Positions 14,867-22,397 of a DNA stretch of 37,925 nt are shown piece by piece (position 1 is the stretch's first letter; each line of letters opens with the position of its first letter). The stretch spans positions 1-37,925 of the forward strand of contig NZ_JAUSTQ010000017.1 in NCBI RefSeq assembly GCF_030812915.1, written 5' to 3'. This DNA comes from Alkalibacillus salilacus. Lineage in GTDB: Bacteria; Bacillota; Bacilli; Bacillales; Alkalibacillaceae. The notes below the pieces were generated by a model, which ran no database searches, was not told the origin of the DNA, and worked only from the letters and a program-made list of their open reading frames with translations. A program made the position numbers and the translations under genes.

Positions 14867-16971
14867 TATTCCTCCTCCTGTCTTAGACGTTTAAACAATT
14901 CTAAATCGGTCTCATCTTCAACACTTGATACTCCTCGGTCACTCTCTGGTTCTGTATGTCTATTATTCTTGCGATTGAGTTCTCTTTCAAAGCGGCGATT
15001 TTCTTGTATGTCATTCACTTTTTGTGATTTCGATACTTCTTCATTGAGTTCTTTCGATGTTTTCCCTGCCCCATCACGAACAATTTCCTCAATCTGATCC
15101 AACAATTGCATTTTAGCTTGTAGCTCATCTTCTTTTGCTGATTTATCCTTTTCATTTTCGGCTTGTAGCATCACATTCACCTCATCAATGCTCTTACTTT
15201 TATATTTTTCTAAATGATCTACTAACGAAAAGGTGATAAATGATTGTTCCTCTCTATTAAATATAAAAATGTGCGTTAGGTCAGTTGGATCGTACCAGAT
15301 TTTTTCTTTCCAAGTCTTATCTCGTGCCTGTTGAAACCAGTTTTGTTGCAAACCATACGATGAAACATAAAACATTTTCTTAAACTTAATCCCTTTTGCT
15401 GTAACCGTAGCTTCTGTTGTTGGTAACAAATGCATCTTAATAACGTCAGACGGAAGTTTTCTGATAGTGCCTTTTACATGACTAACCCCATATTGCCAAA
15501 TATCCATCGGTATTTTTTTGACACCTTGATTCATCATATCTTCACTTAATTCGTAATCGCTCATGAGATGGTGATTATTGTAAAAGATAATGCAACGAAT
15601 AAGGATCTTAGTTAAATCATGAACCGTAAGATTCGCATATAGACGATAATCCTTTTCGCCCCTTTCTTTAACACGATTACCACTTACGACAGCACCATCA
15701 ACATGAGGTGTAATACGTTGCATCATTTGATGAAAGGCTTGTTCAATTATTGCTTTTGTTTCTGGTCGATAGCCGGGGCTGTTTTGTATAGAAATGCCTA
15801 AATTAGTAATGGCATTCTCAATCTGCTTACCGCTTAACTCACCCCTATCAGTAAAAATCCTTTGAGGAACGCAATCAATATCCCATTCGCCTTCCAATTC
15901 AATGCCGAATCGCTTACAAAACTCATCTTTAGGTGTCATCGAATTATAAAGAGCATTCATGGCACCACTATACGCATTTAACGACTCGAAGCTTAAACTA
16001 AAACCTACAATCACACGTGAATAAACATCAATCACTAAATGAAGCAATGGTTTGCCCACAATTGCATTGCGATCAACACTTGATACACAATAAACATCTA
16101 ATGGTGTTGAATCCGTTTGCCATAGGTTGCCTGGCCCAAAACCAGCATCTTGCGTTGAATCACCAACTATTGGACGATATTGTTGGTAGTAGACTCTTGA
16201 CCCAAAACGCTTGGATATCTCATGCTTGGGATCGTTATATTTTTTGAACCAATATCGAAATTGATTGTATGTTGGTATTTCATTCTTAACAACTCTACTT
16301 TCTTGACCATATGAATCCTTGATAACCTCAGTAAAAAAATCTCGAATAGTTAACTCATAAGCTGTCATCAGGGTGTTTTGTTTATCCGTATAATAATGTC
16401 GATTTAACCCAGCCTTAATCTTCTTTTTAACTGTTTCATCTATATTAACTCCCTTTTTACCGTTAGAGCGCGGTCGACCCCTCTTGATGTTGCTATGTTT
16501 TCTTTCATGACCAGGCATTCCACATTTGAAATAATCGGGCAAAAGTGCATTCAATGTCATCCCACGCTGCCAATACTTAATCAGATACTTTTTGACAGTG
16601 CTATAACCAACGCCAAATCTTTCGTTCGTTTGCTTAATAGCTTTCTGTCGGTATTTCGAATCATAAATACGGTGTTCATCTACTTGACTGATAGTATATT
16701 GAACAATTTCCCACGCGTGATCACGCTTCGCCTTCTGTTTTGATGTTATTTGGCTATCGTCAACCGCAATCGTAAAGTAATCCTCTTTTATGATTTCTAA
16801 GTTACTCTGAGCGTATTGATGTTTTACTTCAGATTGATTTAAGACATATGGCAGTCGCTGAGAATGAAGTTCAATAACAATAAGTGTTTTATCAAAATGA
16901 TTGACATCAAGAACCCTCCATACTTCTCCGTCTTTATTCCGAAAGATCATATTTTGGTAATAATTCAACAT
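14866..16971 (-). CDS. tnsB: TnsB DDE transposase, 701 aa
   Basis: The protein has an N-terminal beta-barrel-like and helix-turn-helix region (YSTVKKYLIKYWQRG), then the RNase H catalytic core. The catalytic triad is visible: Asp in LWQTDSTPLDVYCV (about residue 287), Asp in RIFTDRGELSG (about 373) and Glu in ETKAIIEQAF (about 409). A C-terminal Mu-type barrel and an acidic, lysine-rich tail that would bind TnsC follow. TnsB binds repeated sites in the transposon ends and joins the 3' ends to target DNA. The ATG at 16971 is preferred over an upstream GTG because of AAGGG spacing. It lies 8 bp after the tnsA stop. Confidence 0.92.
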   Translation of the reverse strand: MLNYYQNMIFRNKDGEVWRVLDVNHFDKTLIVIELHSQRLPYVLNQSEVKHQYAQSNLEIIKEDYFTIAVDDSQITSKQKAKRDHAWEIVQYTISQVDEHRIYDSKYRQKAIKQTNERFGVGYSTVKKYLIKYWQRGMTLNALLPDYFKCGMPGHERKHSNIKRGRPRSNGKKGVNIDETVKKKIKAGLNRHYYTDKQNTLMTAYELTIRDFFTEVIKDSYGQESRVVKNEIPTYNQFRYWFKKYNDPKHEISKRFGSRVYYQQYRPIVGDSTQDAGFGPGNLWQTDSTPLDVYCVSSVDRNAIVGKPLLHLVIDVYSRVIVGFSLSFESLNAYSGAMNALYNSMTPKDEFCKRFGIELEGEWDIDCVPQRIFTDRGELSGKQIENAITNLGISIQNSPGYRPETKAIIEQAFHQMMQRITPHVDGAVVSGNRVKERGEKDYRLYANLTVHDLTKILIRCIIFYNNHHLMSDYELSEDMMNQGVKKIPMDIWQYGVSHVKGTIRKLPSDVIKMHLLPTTEATVTAKGIKFKKMFYVSSYGLQQNWFQQARDKTWKEKIWYDPTDLTHIFIFNREEQSFITFSLVDHLEKYKSKSIDEVNVMLQAENEKDKSAKEDELQAKMQLLDQIEEIVRDGAGKTSKELNEEVSKSQKVNDIQENRRFERELNRKNNRHTEPESDRGVSSVEDETDLELFKRLRQEEE

Positions 16972-16979
16972 AATCACCC

Positions 16980-17789
16980 TTATTTTATTAATGAAATAAG
17001 TGGTTGATTTAATTTAATAGGTTCTGTTAAATCAACTGTTAGCTTATGTGTTGCAATCAGATAGCGAAACAAGAATAAGCCTGTTCCATATGAAATTGAT
17101 TCACGTTCTTCAAATTCTGTTAAAAGAACATCTACATTTCGTTCAGATTTAAGGTACAAATGATCTAAAAGATGATCTGCATGTTCAAGATAATCCAACT
17201 CATCATGTTGATATAATAGCGTCTCCCTTATCCATTCAATATTTTGGGTTAACTTTTTAGGTAGTTGTTTATTTGTTATCACCTTCCAATCAACACCTTT
17301 TGCTTCCCAATAAAGGCGTTCAATCTCAAGCTTTTCCCAAGTTAACTTCCGCTTTAATTCCGAAGCATTTTTTACTGTTCTCGCAACATGACGAACATCA
17401 CCTTTTTCATCTTTAACTGTTAGAAGAAAGTTGGTTGTAATAACATATTGTTCCCCTGTTTCTTTATCTCGAAATTTCTCAAAACGAAGGTCGTCTTTTT
17501 GATCAATCGTTTCATCTATGTCCAATAAGGGATATGACTCTCTGATATCAATGACGTTTATGTTAAACTCAAACATCAAAAACGCACGATATTGGTTATC
17601 AGACTGAAAATGATGAATTCGATTTGTCTTTACACCTAAGATTCGCGTTGCTCGCCCTTTAGATGAAAACTCATGTGTGTACATTTTTGTCCAAGGCATA
17701 TAGTCACTTCCTGTACCTTGTCCTCGACCTTCTTTGATGAACCGTTTAGTCTCGTTTGAGTATTTTCGATTTGAATCTTTTTGTGTCAA
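16980..17789 (-). CDS. tnsA: TnsA-type endonuclease subunit with altered catalytic residue
   Basis: The TTG at 17789 follows GGAGGTG at six bases and gives 269 aa starting MTQKDSNRK. A longer frame to 17840 would run into the terminator hairpin. The N-terminus aligns with Tn7 TnsA (IKEGRGQGTGSDYMPWTKMY versus IKEGRGQGHGKDYIPW). Catalytic Glu is kept in LMFEFNINVIDIRE. The position of Tn7 Asp114 (STDFLV) is Asn here (TTNFLL, codon AAC at 17430-17432), and Gln130 is Thr in ARTVK, while Lys132 is kept. The C-terminal winged-helix part (LEIERLYWEAKGVDWKV) is complete. In Tn7 an Ala at Asp114 blocks 5'-strand cutting and gives cointegrates, so this enzyme may lack cutting activity. Confidence 0.88.
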   Translation of the reverse strand: MTQKDSNRKYSNETKRFIKEGRGQGTGSDYMPWTKMYTHEFSSKGRATRILGVKTNRIHHFQSDNQYRAFLMFEFNINVIDIRESYPLLDIDETIDQKDDLRFEKFRDKETGEQYVITTNFLLTVKDEKGDVRHVARTVKNASELKRKLTWEKLEIERLYWEAKGVDWKVITNKQLPKKLTQNIEWIRETLLYQHDELDYLEHADHLLDHLYLKSERNVDVLLTEFEERESISYGTGLFLFRYLIATHKLTVDLTEPIKLNQPLISLIK

Positions 17790-17820
17790 AATCAACACCT
17801 CCAAAATAGGCAAAATAAAA

Positions 17821-17880
17821 ACTGCATTTCTTATAGGCAAAATACCTCGTTTTTTTTTGAGGTCCTAAAAGAAATGCAGT
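17821..17880 (-). terminator. Long hairpin between resolvase and tnsA
   Basis: ACTGCATTTCTT (17821-17832) pairs with AAGAAATGCAGT (17869-17880), with an inner ACCTC/GAGGT stem. On the minus strand it is followed by TTTTTATTTT, so it should terminate resolvase transcripts. The direct repeat ATAGGCAAAATA at 17806-17817 and 17833-17844 (27-bp period) overlaps it and could be an operator for tns expression. Confidence 0.7.
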
Positions 17881-17895
17881 CATTCCGCATCATGA

Positions 17896-18513
17896 TTATT
17901 GAGTTGTTTCAATTTGTTTCTCATCCTCCATTTCTTTAACTTTTCGATAAAATGATGATTTTGAAATACCTAAATTTCTAAAGGATTGAGCAGCCGTTTG
18001 CTTGCCTGACACCCATTTTTGATACTCTCGTTTGAACTTGTCGTCCACTTCAATTGGTGGCCTTCCAAATTGAATCCCTTTTATTTTTGCCGTTTCAATG
18101 CCTTCTCGTTGTCTTTCTTTTATGCTCTCACGTTCGAGCTCGTACAACGCACCAAAGATTGTACAGATAAATCGACCTTGGACAGTTGATGTATCAATTT
18201 GTTCTTTCAAACTAATCACTTCGACTCCTGATTCAGTTAGGTTGTTAACGATTTCGAGGAAGTCTTTTGTGTTGCGTGCTAATCTCGATATCGATTCAAC
18301 GACAACCGTATCACCTTCTCGGACAAAATCGATCATTTCATTTAATTGATCACGATTTCTGTTTCGGCCACTCACTTTCTCAATGTAATACTTATCAATC
18401 TCTACTTTTTCTAAAAGTTGTTTTTGACGATCGACACTTTGACTCTCCGATGAAACACGGATGTATCCAATTCGAATAATAACCACTCCAATCAGAATAT
18501 GTGTTCTATTCAA
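17896..18513 (-). CDS. Serine resolvase/invertase family recombinase, up to 205 aa
   Basis: The resolvase fold is clear: IGYIRVSSESQSVDRQKQLL with the catalytic Ser in the first VSS, then DTVVVESISRLARNTKDFLE, RFICTIFGALYELERESI and a C-terminal Hin-type helix-turn-helix (QTAAQSFRNLGISKSSFYRK). The length is that of TnpR/TniR resolvases, not of large serine integrases. The start is uncertain. TTG 18513 and GTG 18486 are in frame, while a GGAGTGG ribosome site at 18483-18489 would suit an ATT codon near 18477. In Tn402/Tn5053 elements TniR resolves cointegrates. Its position beside tnsA suggests the same work here. Confidence 0.88.
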   Translation of the reverse strand: MNRTHILIGVVIIRIGYIRVSSESQSVDRQKQLLEKVEIDKYYIEKVSGRNRNRDQLNEMIDFVREGDTVVVESISRLARNTKDFLEIVNNLTESGVEVISLKEQIDTSTVQGRFICTIFGALYELERESIKERQREGIETAKIKGIQFGRPPIEVDDKFKREYQKWVSGKQTAAQSFRNLGISKSSFYRKVKEMEDEKQIETTQ

Positions 18514-18517
18514 ATTA

Positions 18518-18611
18518 TATTACGTTTCAAATCGTATGAGAAGGGCCTAAAACGTACCAAAAATGATTCTTAGGCTTTTTGATACACATTTTTTATTATG
18601 TTTCAAAACCT
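18518..18611. promoter_or_regulatory. Candidate res site of the resolvase
   Basis: A direct repeat ATTTGAAAC(G/A)TAATA (minus strand) occurs at both edges. Between them an inverted repeat GTACCAAAAA / TTTTTGATAC spans about 32 bp, and TACG/CGTA arms lie near 18521-18534. Position just upstream of the recombinase gene and roughly 30-bp paired sites fit a res site, but no crossover has been shown. Confidence 0.4.
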
Positions 18612-18800
18612 GTAGAAATTAACACGCTTATAGCAATTAGTCTATTTGAAAAAATATAGTGTGCAGGATTATTGTTAAAGATAATATGCTTAAAGTCAGG
18701 TTGGGGGTTCGGGGATATGTATTATGCGACATGTTAAAGTCGCATTTGAAGCTTCTTTCAATTGAATTGTTTATAACACTGTTAACTCTATTAATAACAC

Positions 18801-19094
18801 TTATGCTGCATCTGTTTGCTTCCTAAAATGTGCGTTAGTCAGCTTAATTACATGCGATTTCAGATTTTCTAAATCATCATCATGTTGACTGTCGAGTTGT
18901 TCTAAATAATGTTTCAATTCATTAAGCTTTTTGTATTTCACTTTCATATTTTGCGTCGTCAATGCTCGAGTAGCACACCTTAAAACGCTAACCGCATGCT
19001 TAATCAACGTCACATCATTGTATGATTTTAATACGTACTCAGTTAAATCAACGCTACGCTCATATAAAGCAGCTTCTCGAAAATCATAGTTCAT
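18801..19094 (-). CDS. 97-aa helical protein, probably a divergent four-helix-bundle relative
   Basis: This is the last gene of the three-gene unit. The sequence starts MNYDFREAALYERSVDLTEY and contains LIKHAVSVLRCATRALTTQN. The order of motifs (D-x-R/K-x-A-x-Y-x-R, then a helix ending in an R-A-T core) parallels the neighbouring Avd/S23-type protein, so it may be a shortened homologue. It is all helical by eye, slightly basic and without signal or membrane helix. The start ATG is preceded by GAGGAGGGAG-type purines. Fifteen bases separate it from the upstream gene, so co-translation is likely. Confidence 0.6.
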   Translation of the reverse strand: MNYDFREAALYERSVDLTEYVLKSYNDVTLIKHAVSVLRCATRALTTQNMKVKYKKLNELKHYLEQLDSQHDDDLENLKSHVIKLTNAHFRKQTDAA

Positions 19095-19109
19095 AAACTC
19101 CCTCCTCTT

Positions 19110-19466
19110 TTATGACTCAGACAACTTTTTGATAAGCGCTGTTAGCATTCTTCTTATCTCCCAAAGTGCCTGATCAAATTCTTCAAACGAATCGTTGGAT
19201 ACATAATGGAGTCTACTACTTAAATGAAGTAAAGCTTGTACTTCGCACGCGCTTCCTACTGCGATATCATAAAAGTCCTTTTCTTTTTTAGGGTATTGGA
19301 CGCCATTCCCCTCTGCGATATTTGCAACAATAGAGGTGGAAGCCCGTCTAATTTGGTCAATCAGGTTGTATTTCTGTTTAGCCGGAAATGTATCAAGCGT
19401 TGCTTCTACTGCTACACATAAGTCTTCTGCTTTCTGATAAACTTTCAAATCTCGTGCATCTTTCAA
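19110..19466 (-). CDS. Four-helix-bundle protein of the Avd / 23S-rRNA-insertion (S23) family, 118 aa
   Basis: The family pattern is unmistakable: DLKVYQKAEDLCVAVEATLD, then YNLIDQIRRASTSIVANIAEG-NG, then KEKDFYDIAVGSACEVQALL and a final EIRRMLTALIKKL helix. Members form pentamers with a basic central pore. Avd binds nucleic acid in diversity-generating retroelements, and others are encoded in 23S rRNA insertions. No reverse transcriptase or variable/template repeat is present here, so this is not a classical retroelement. The neighbour on one side is a 214-aa unknown, and on the other a shorter likely relative. Upstream lies a large structured non-coding region that could be its RNA partner (inference). 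Confidence 0.88.
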   Translation of the reverse strand: MKDARDLKVYQKAEDLCVAVEATLDTFPAKQKYNLIDQIRRASTSIVANIAEGNGVQYPKKEKDFYDIAVGSACEVQALLHLSSRLHYVSNDSFEEFDQALWEIRRMLTALIKKLSES

Positions 19467-19489
19467 ATAATCAACTCCTTAGACTATAA

Positions 19490-20134
19490 TTAAATCTCTT
19501 CTTGCAATACCCCGTAATGCGGTCGCACGTTAATGAAAGTCTTCATCTCTCTATCGCTATGGATGGAACTGAGTGTTGCAACTTTACCTGAGGAAGGTTT
19601 CTTAGTGTTCAGTTCAGGACTATTAAAAGACAAGTCTGTTCTGCGTTTGAAAAAATTAACGACTTTAGGATCATCCGGTAAATAATAAGCCACCACAACT
19701 GTTACTGCATACTCTTCATAGAATTCATTCAATAGATCAATTAATGAAGGAGAAAGCTGATCTAACGTTAAGTCTAAAATTAACCAATCAATCGATTCAC
19801 CCTCTATATGACGTTCCAAACGTTTAAGAATTCCCTTTGAATCAAATGATGTTAAATCGATATACTGCACATCTTTCAACACTGATATAGGATTATCCGC
19901 TTTACCTAAAAACTGGTGTCTTGATTGCGAGAATCGATCAATTTCCCTTGCCTCTTTTTTGGGAGAACCTAAATATATACCCATATCTTCTGCTTCCAAT
20001 TCGGAAATCAATTGAGATATTAGGATGTTTTTGAATTGAACGTCATTATAAGAAACAAACTCAAATGAATCTTGGCACATTTCTCTAAATATTGGGAGAT
20101 TACTAACATCGCTTTCCAGTAAATCTGTCAACAT
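19490..20134 (-). CDS. Unknown 214-aa protein heading the four-helix-bundle operon
   Basis: I do not recognise the family. The ATG follows GAGGTGA at 7 nt. The middle region has alternating strands and helices (MGIYLGSPKK, VQYIDLTSF, SIDWLILDLTLDQLSPSLID, AVTVVVAYYLPDD) like a RecA- or Rossmann-type fold, but there is no P-loop, so ATP hydrolysis is not supported. A degenerate ATPase of a RecA/DnaB or ParA-like type is one possibility. The C-terminus is short and polar. It stands 23 bp upstream of the Avd-like gene and directly downstream of the structured non-coding region, with no terminator between. Confidence 0.65.
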   Translation of the reverse strand: MLTDLLESDVSNLPIFREMCQDSFEFVSYNDVQFKNILISQLISELEAEDMGIYLGSPKKEAREIDRFSQSRHQFLGKADNPISVLKDVQYIDLTSFDSKGILKRLERHIEGESIDWLILDLTLDQLSPSLIDLLNEFYEEYAVTVVVAYYLPDDPKVVNFFKRRTDLSFNSPELNTKKPSSGKVATLSSIHSDREMKTFINVRPHYGVLQEEI

Positions 20135-20149
20135 AATCTGTCACCTCAT

Positions 20150-21398
20150 TTTTATTATTAGTTTGGTTTAATTAACCTGCCTGAGTAATATAAAGATATC
20201 TTATAGACAAACCGTCAACAACAGGTATTGTGTTCGAGGGTGTTTAACCTAACCCTTAACGTTTGAATGGCACTGAATAGATAATAAATCTATCTTTCAA
20301 TTAAAGAGGCCTCAAACGTCTACTATCAATTTAAACTAATATTTGTTTATACAAAACAGATTATACGTCGGACCCTGTTTGACGTTATTGCCTTCATTAT
20401 CAATAAACCGTTTCACCATAATTAACCCTCTTACCCAAGAGGATGCCACCAAACCTTTTGATATCATCAATTACGTTATCCATTGCTCAACATGTTATAA
20501 AAATATAACTGCTAACCGTTAATAGGATTGTAGATAAGAAGTTAACCCTTGGTCACTATTTAAACAACCCTTGACGATGGATATCACACGCTATTCTGAG
20601 GGATATTAATGTAATCCCGTAAAGACCGTTTAATTGAAAGACCATATGACATGGGCATAAACTCGTAATTATATATTTATATACAAGGGAGATGATATAA
20701 TACGAGTTTGTCGCTATATTCATATGGTTAAATGGCAATATAAATAACATGATATTAATGGTGTCCTATAACATCACCATATGAAATTGAATAACATGTC
20801 ATATATGGAGTGATATCAACAACGCCAGATGTTCAAACTATCATAGTTAGATGTTCCATCTTCACGTTGTTGATTTATTGAAAACTGCTTACCAATATTG
20901 AAAAAGGGGTTTACGAGCAAATGAATCCATCACATTAAAATTTGGTTGATGCCAACCCGCCATTTGCTCAATATTTTTACCATTACCGTATGTTCTCGGA
21001 ACACCACCACATCAGTTTTTTTGGAGTTGACGATTCACTATATTCAGCAATATATGATGTGGTGTATTAATATGAGCAACAAGAAAATCACCACTATCAT
21101 GATGGAAGATGCCACTAACCTGTTGCTCATTGTTAGCAAACCTATCCATTAACTTTATTCAACCGTTGCAAATGGTTATATAGTTTATGACTTATGACCA
21201 TATGTATCTCACCATATCATTTGCTCTGGTGTGATAGATTCCATTTAATGTATAGTGCTTACCCATAGATTGTTTGACACATAACTCAATACACTGCCAC
21301 TCAATTTTCAATAAACAGTCAATACGATATCAATGTTGTAGTGCACTACGTTATAAGTCGCTTTAAACGTTGACCATAACAAATGCGAGCTATACAAA
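20150..21398. ncRNA. Candidate large structured non-coding RNA (about 1.25 kb)
   Basis: No supported gene exists here, yet long inverted repeats are dense. Arm pairs include 20641-20649/20720-20728, 20659-20667/20701-20709 (nested, continuing into TTATAT/ATATAA with one bulge), 20815-20824/20865-20874, 20915-20923/20961-20969, 21005-21014/21055-21064, 21072-21081/21121-21130 and 21168-21174/21218-21224. Local hairpins include CCTCTT/AAGAGG at 20427-20442, ATAGAT/ATCTAT at 20277-20293, and a 12-bp palindrome GTAGTGCACTAC at 21338. TGGCATC and GAGCAAATG recur. The strand is unsettled: one stem extends by G-U on plus, another on minus. A minus-strand terminator at 21399-21429 and no terminator before the 20134 gene favour minus-strand transcription into the operon. 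An origin or partition region is the alternative. Confidence 0.6.
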
Positions 21399-21429
21399 CA
21401 AAAAAGCAACCCTTATTCCAGGATTGCTG
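21399..21429 (-). terminator. Minus-strand terminator upstream of the structured region
   Basis: AGCAATCC pairs with GGGTTGCT on the minus strand (one G-U) and is followed by TTTTTTGTTTG. It insulates the structured region from the restriction operon side. Confidence 0.7.
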
Positions 21430-21441
21430 TAAACGTTAAAC

Positions 21442-21585
21442 TAAAGTGCACTGTTATAATAACCTGACATCTTACTGACTTCATTAAATAGAATAATCCC
21501 GATTTGATTTCCACGATCATCCGACACCCTGTTTTTTGTAAGCTTTCGGAACCTTCTGGCTGTGCTCGTTGTCATTAAACTCATA
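21442..21585 (-). CDS. Possible 47-aa protein between two terminators
   Basis: The reading starts MSLMTTSTARRFRKLTKN and ends NEVSKMSGYYNSAL. It has protein-like composition with a basic N-terminal half. It fills almost exactly the space between the terminators at 21399-21429 and 21586-21620. No ribosome site precedes either ATG (21585, 21576), and no promoter fits between the terminator and the start. It may therefore be a gene remnant rather than an expressed gene. Confidence 0.3.
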
Positions 21586-21620
21586 AAAAAGATAGTTCCA
21601 ACACATCATGCTGGAACTAC
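21586..21620 (-). terminator. Terminator of the restriction-modification operon
   Basis: TAGTTCCA (21594-21601) pairs with TGGAACTA (21613-21620), and six T follow on the minus strand. It lies 33 bp after the last gene of the operon. Confidence 0.8.
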
Positions 21621-21652
21621 CTCTTGGCGTAAGCATTAAATCCATTTTTAAA

Positions 21653-22387
21653 CTACAATTCTCTCACAACTTCTTCATCTAATATCACTTTACGTTTCTC
21701 CCAATCTGGCATCAGAGCGTACAACATTTGATAAAATTGATCGCTATGATCGTTGTATTTAAAGTGAATCAATTCATGTAACACCACATACTCGATACAA
21801 TGTTTGGGTGCCTTAATCAATTCAACATTTAATAAGATGGTTTCTGAATCCTTTAAACACGATCCCCAACGGGCTCTCATCGTTCTAATCTGAATAGTTG
21901 GTTTCGGGACCTCATACTTTTCAAGCTTGGAGTAAGCTTTGTCCAATGCTTCTTGAAAAATAACACGAGCTCGCTTGCGATACCATTCCGTCATTAAAGC
22001 TTCTTTCTTCTCATATTGATCGGGGTCTGTCACATAAAGATAAAGAAAGCCTCGTAAATATTTTACGTGTTCATCTTCTTTTTGTTGAACCTTCTTGACG
22101 CGTAATCGATATTGTTTACCTAAATACTTATATGACTCCCCACTTACATATTCACGTTCACTTTTTTTCTCTGGTTGCACCTTTTCAAACTTCCCAAGAT
22201 GTTTAAGAATCCACGATGCTTTTTTCTGCACAAACCTTTGTATAAAATCAAGCGGAACATCCTGGTGAGCTGATACAACGACGGTCATATTGGGTTTAAT
22301 ATTTAAATTGACATGCTTTACATTTTTTCGTTCAATTTCATATTGGATGATGTGACTGCCGTATTCTAATTGATGTTGTTCTGTCAT
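21653..22387 (-). CDS. YgjP-like M48-family metallopeptidase of the hsd operon, 244 aa
   Basis: The C-terminal half carries the zinc motif HELIHFKYNDHSDQFYQML (HExxH with a downstream His), preceded by IRTMRARWGSCLKDSETILLN, the WGSC segment typical of the YgjP/DUF45 group. The N-terminal half is the family's beta-rich domain (VKHVNLNIKPNMTVVVSAH). Genes of this family are often the last gene of type I restriction operons, with no settled role. Here it begins 10 bp after the hsdR stop, after GGGTGAG, and is co-directional with it. Confidence 0.88.
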   Translation of the reverse strand: MTEQHQLEYGSHIIQYEIERKNVKHVNLNIKPNMTVVVSAHQDVPLDFIQRFVQKKASWILKHLGKFEKVQPEKKSEREYVSGESYKYLGKQYRLRVKKVQQKEDEHVKYLRGFLYLYVTDPDQYEKKEALMTEWYRKRARVIFQEALDKAYSKLEKYEVPKPTIQIRTMRARWGSCLKDSETILLNVELIKAPKHCIEYVVLHELIHFKYNDHSDQFYQMLYALMPDWEKRKVILDEEVVREL

Positions 22388-22397
22388 ATACTCACCC

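Noticed and set aside
11865-17789. CRISPR-associated transposon
   Set aside because: TnsABCD is complete but there is no cas gene or CRISPR array, and the TnsD-like protein is of the long, site-binding type.
20657-20709. TnsB-type sites (ATAAACTCGTAA and its inverse) as the missing transposon end near tnsA
   Set aside because: The two motifs are arms of one nested hairpin, there is no TGT-N6-ACAATAAA end, and the match is only about ten bases.
20556-20750. 64-codon minus-strand frame in the structured region
   Set aside because: It has no ribosome site and low-complexity hydrophobic composition, and it coincides with the long nested inverted repeat.
18801-21398. Diversity-generating retroelement, suggested by the Avd-like protein
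   Set aside because: No reverse transcriptase gene and no template/variable repeat pair with adenine-directed differences can be seen in the window.
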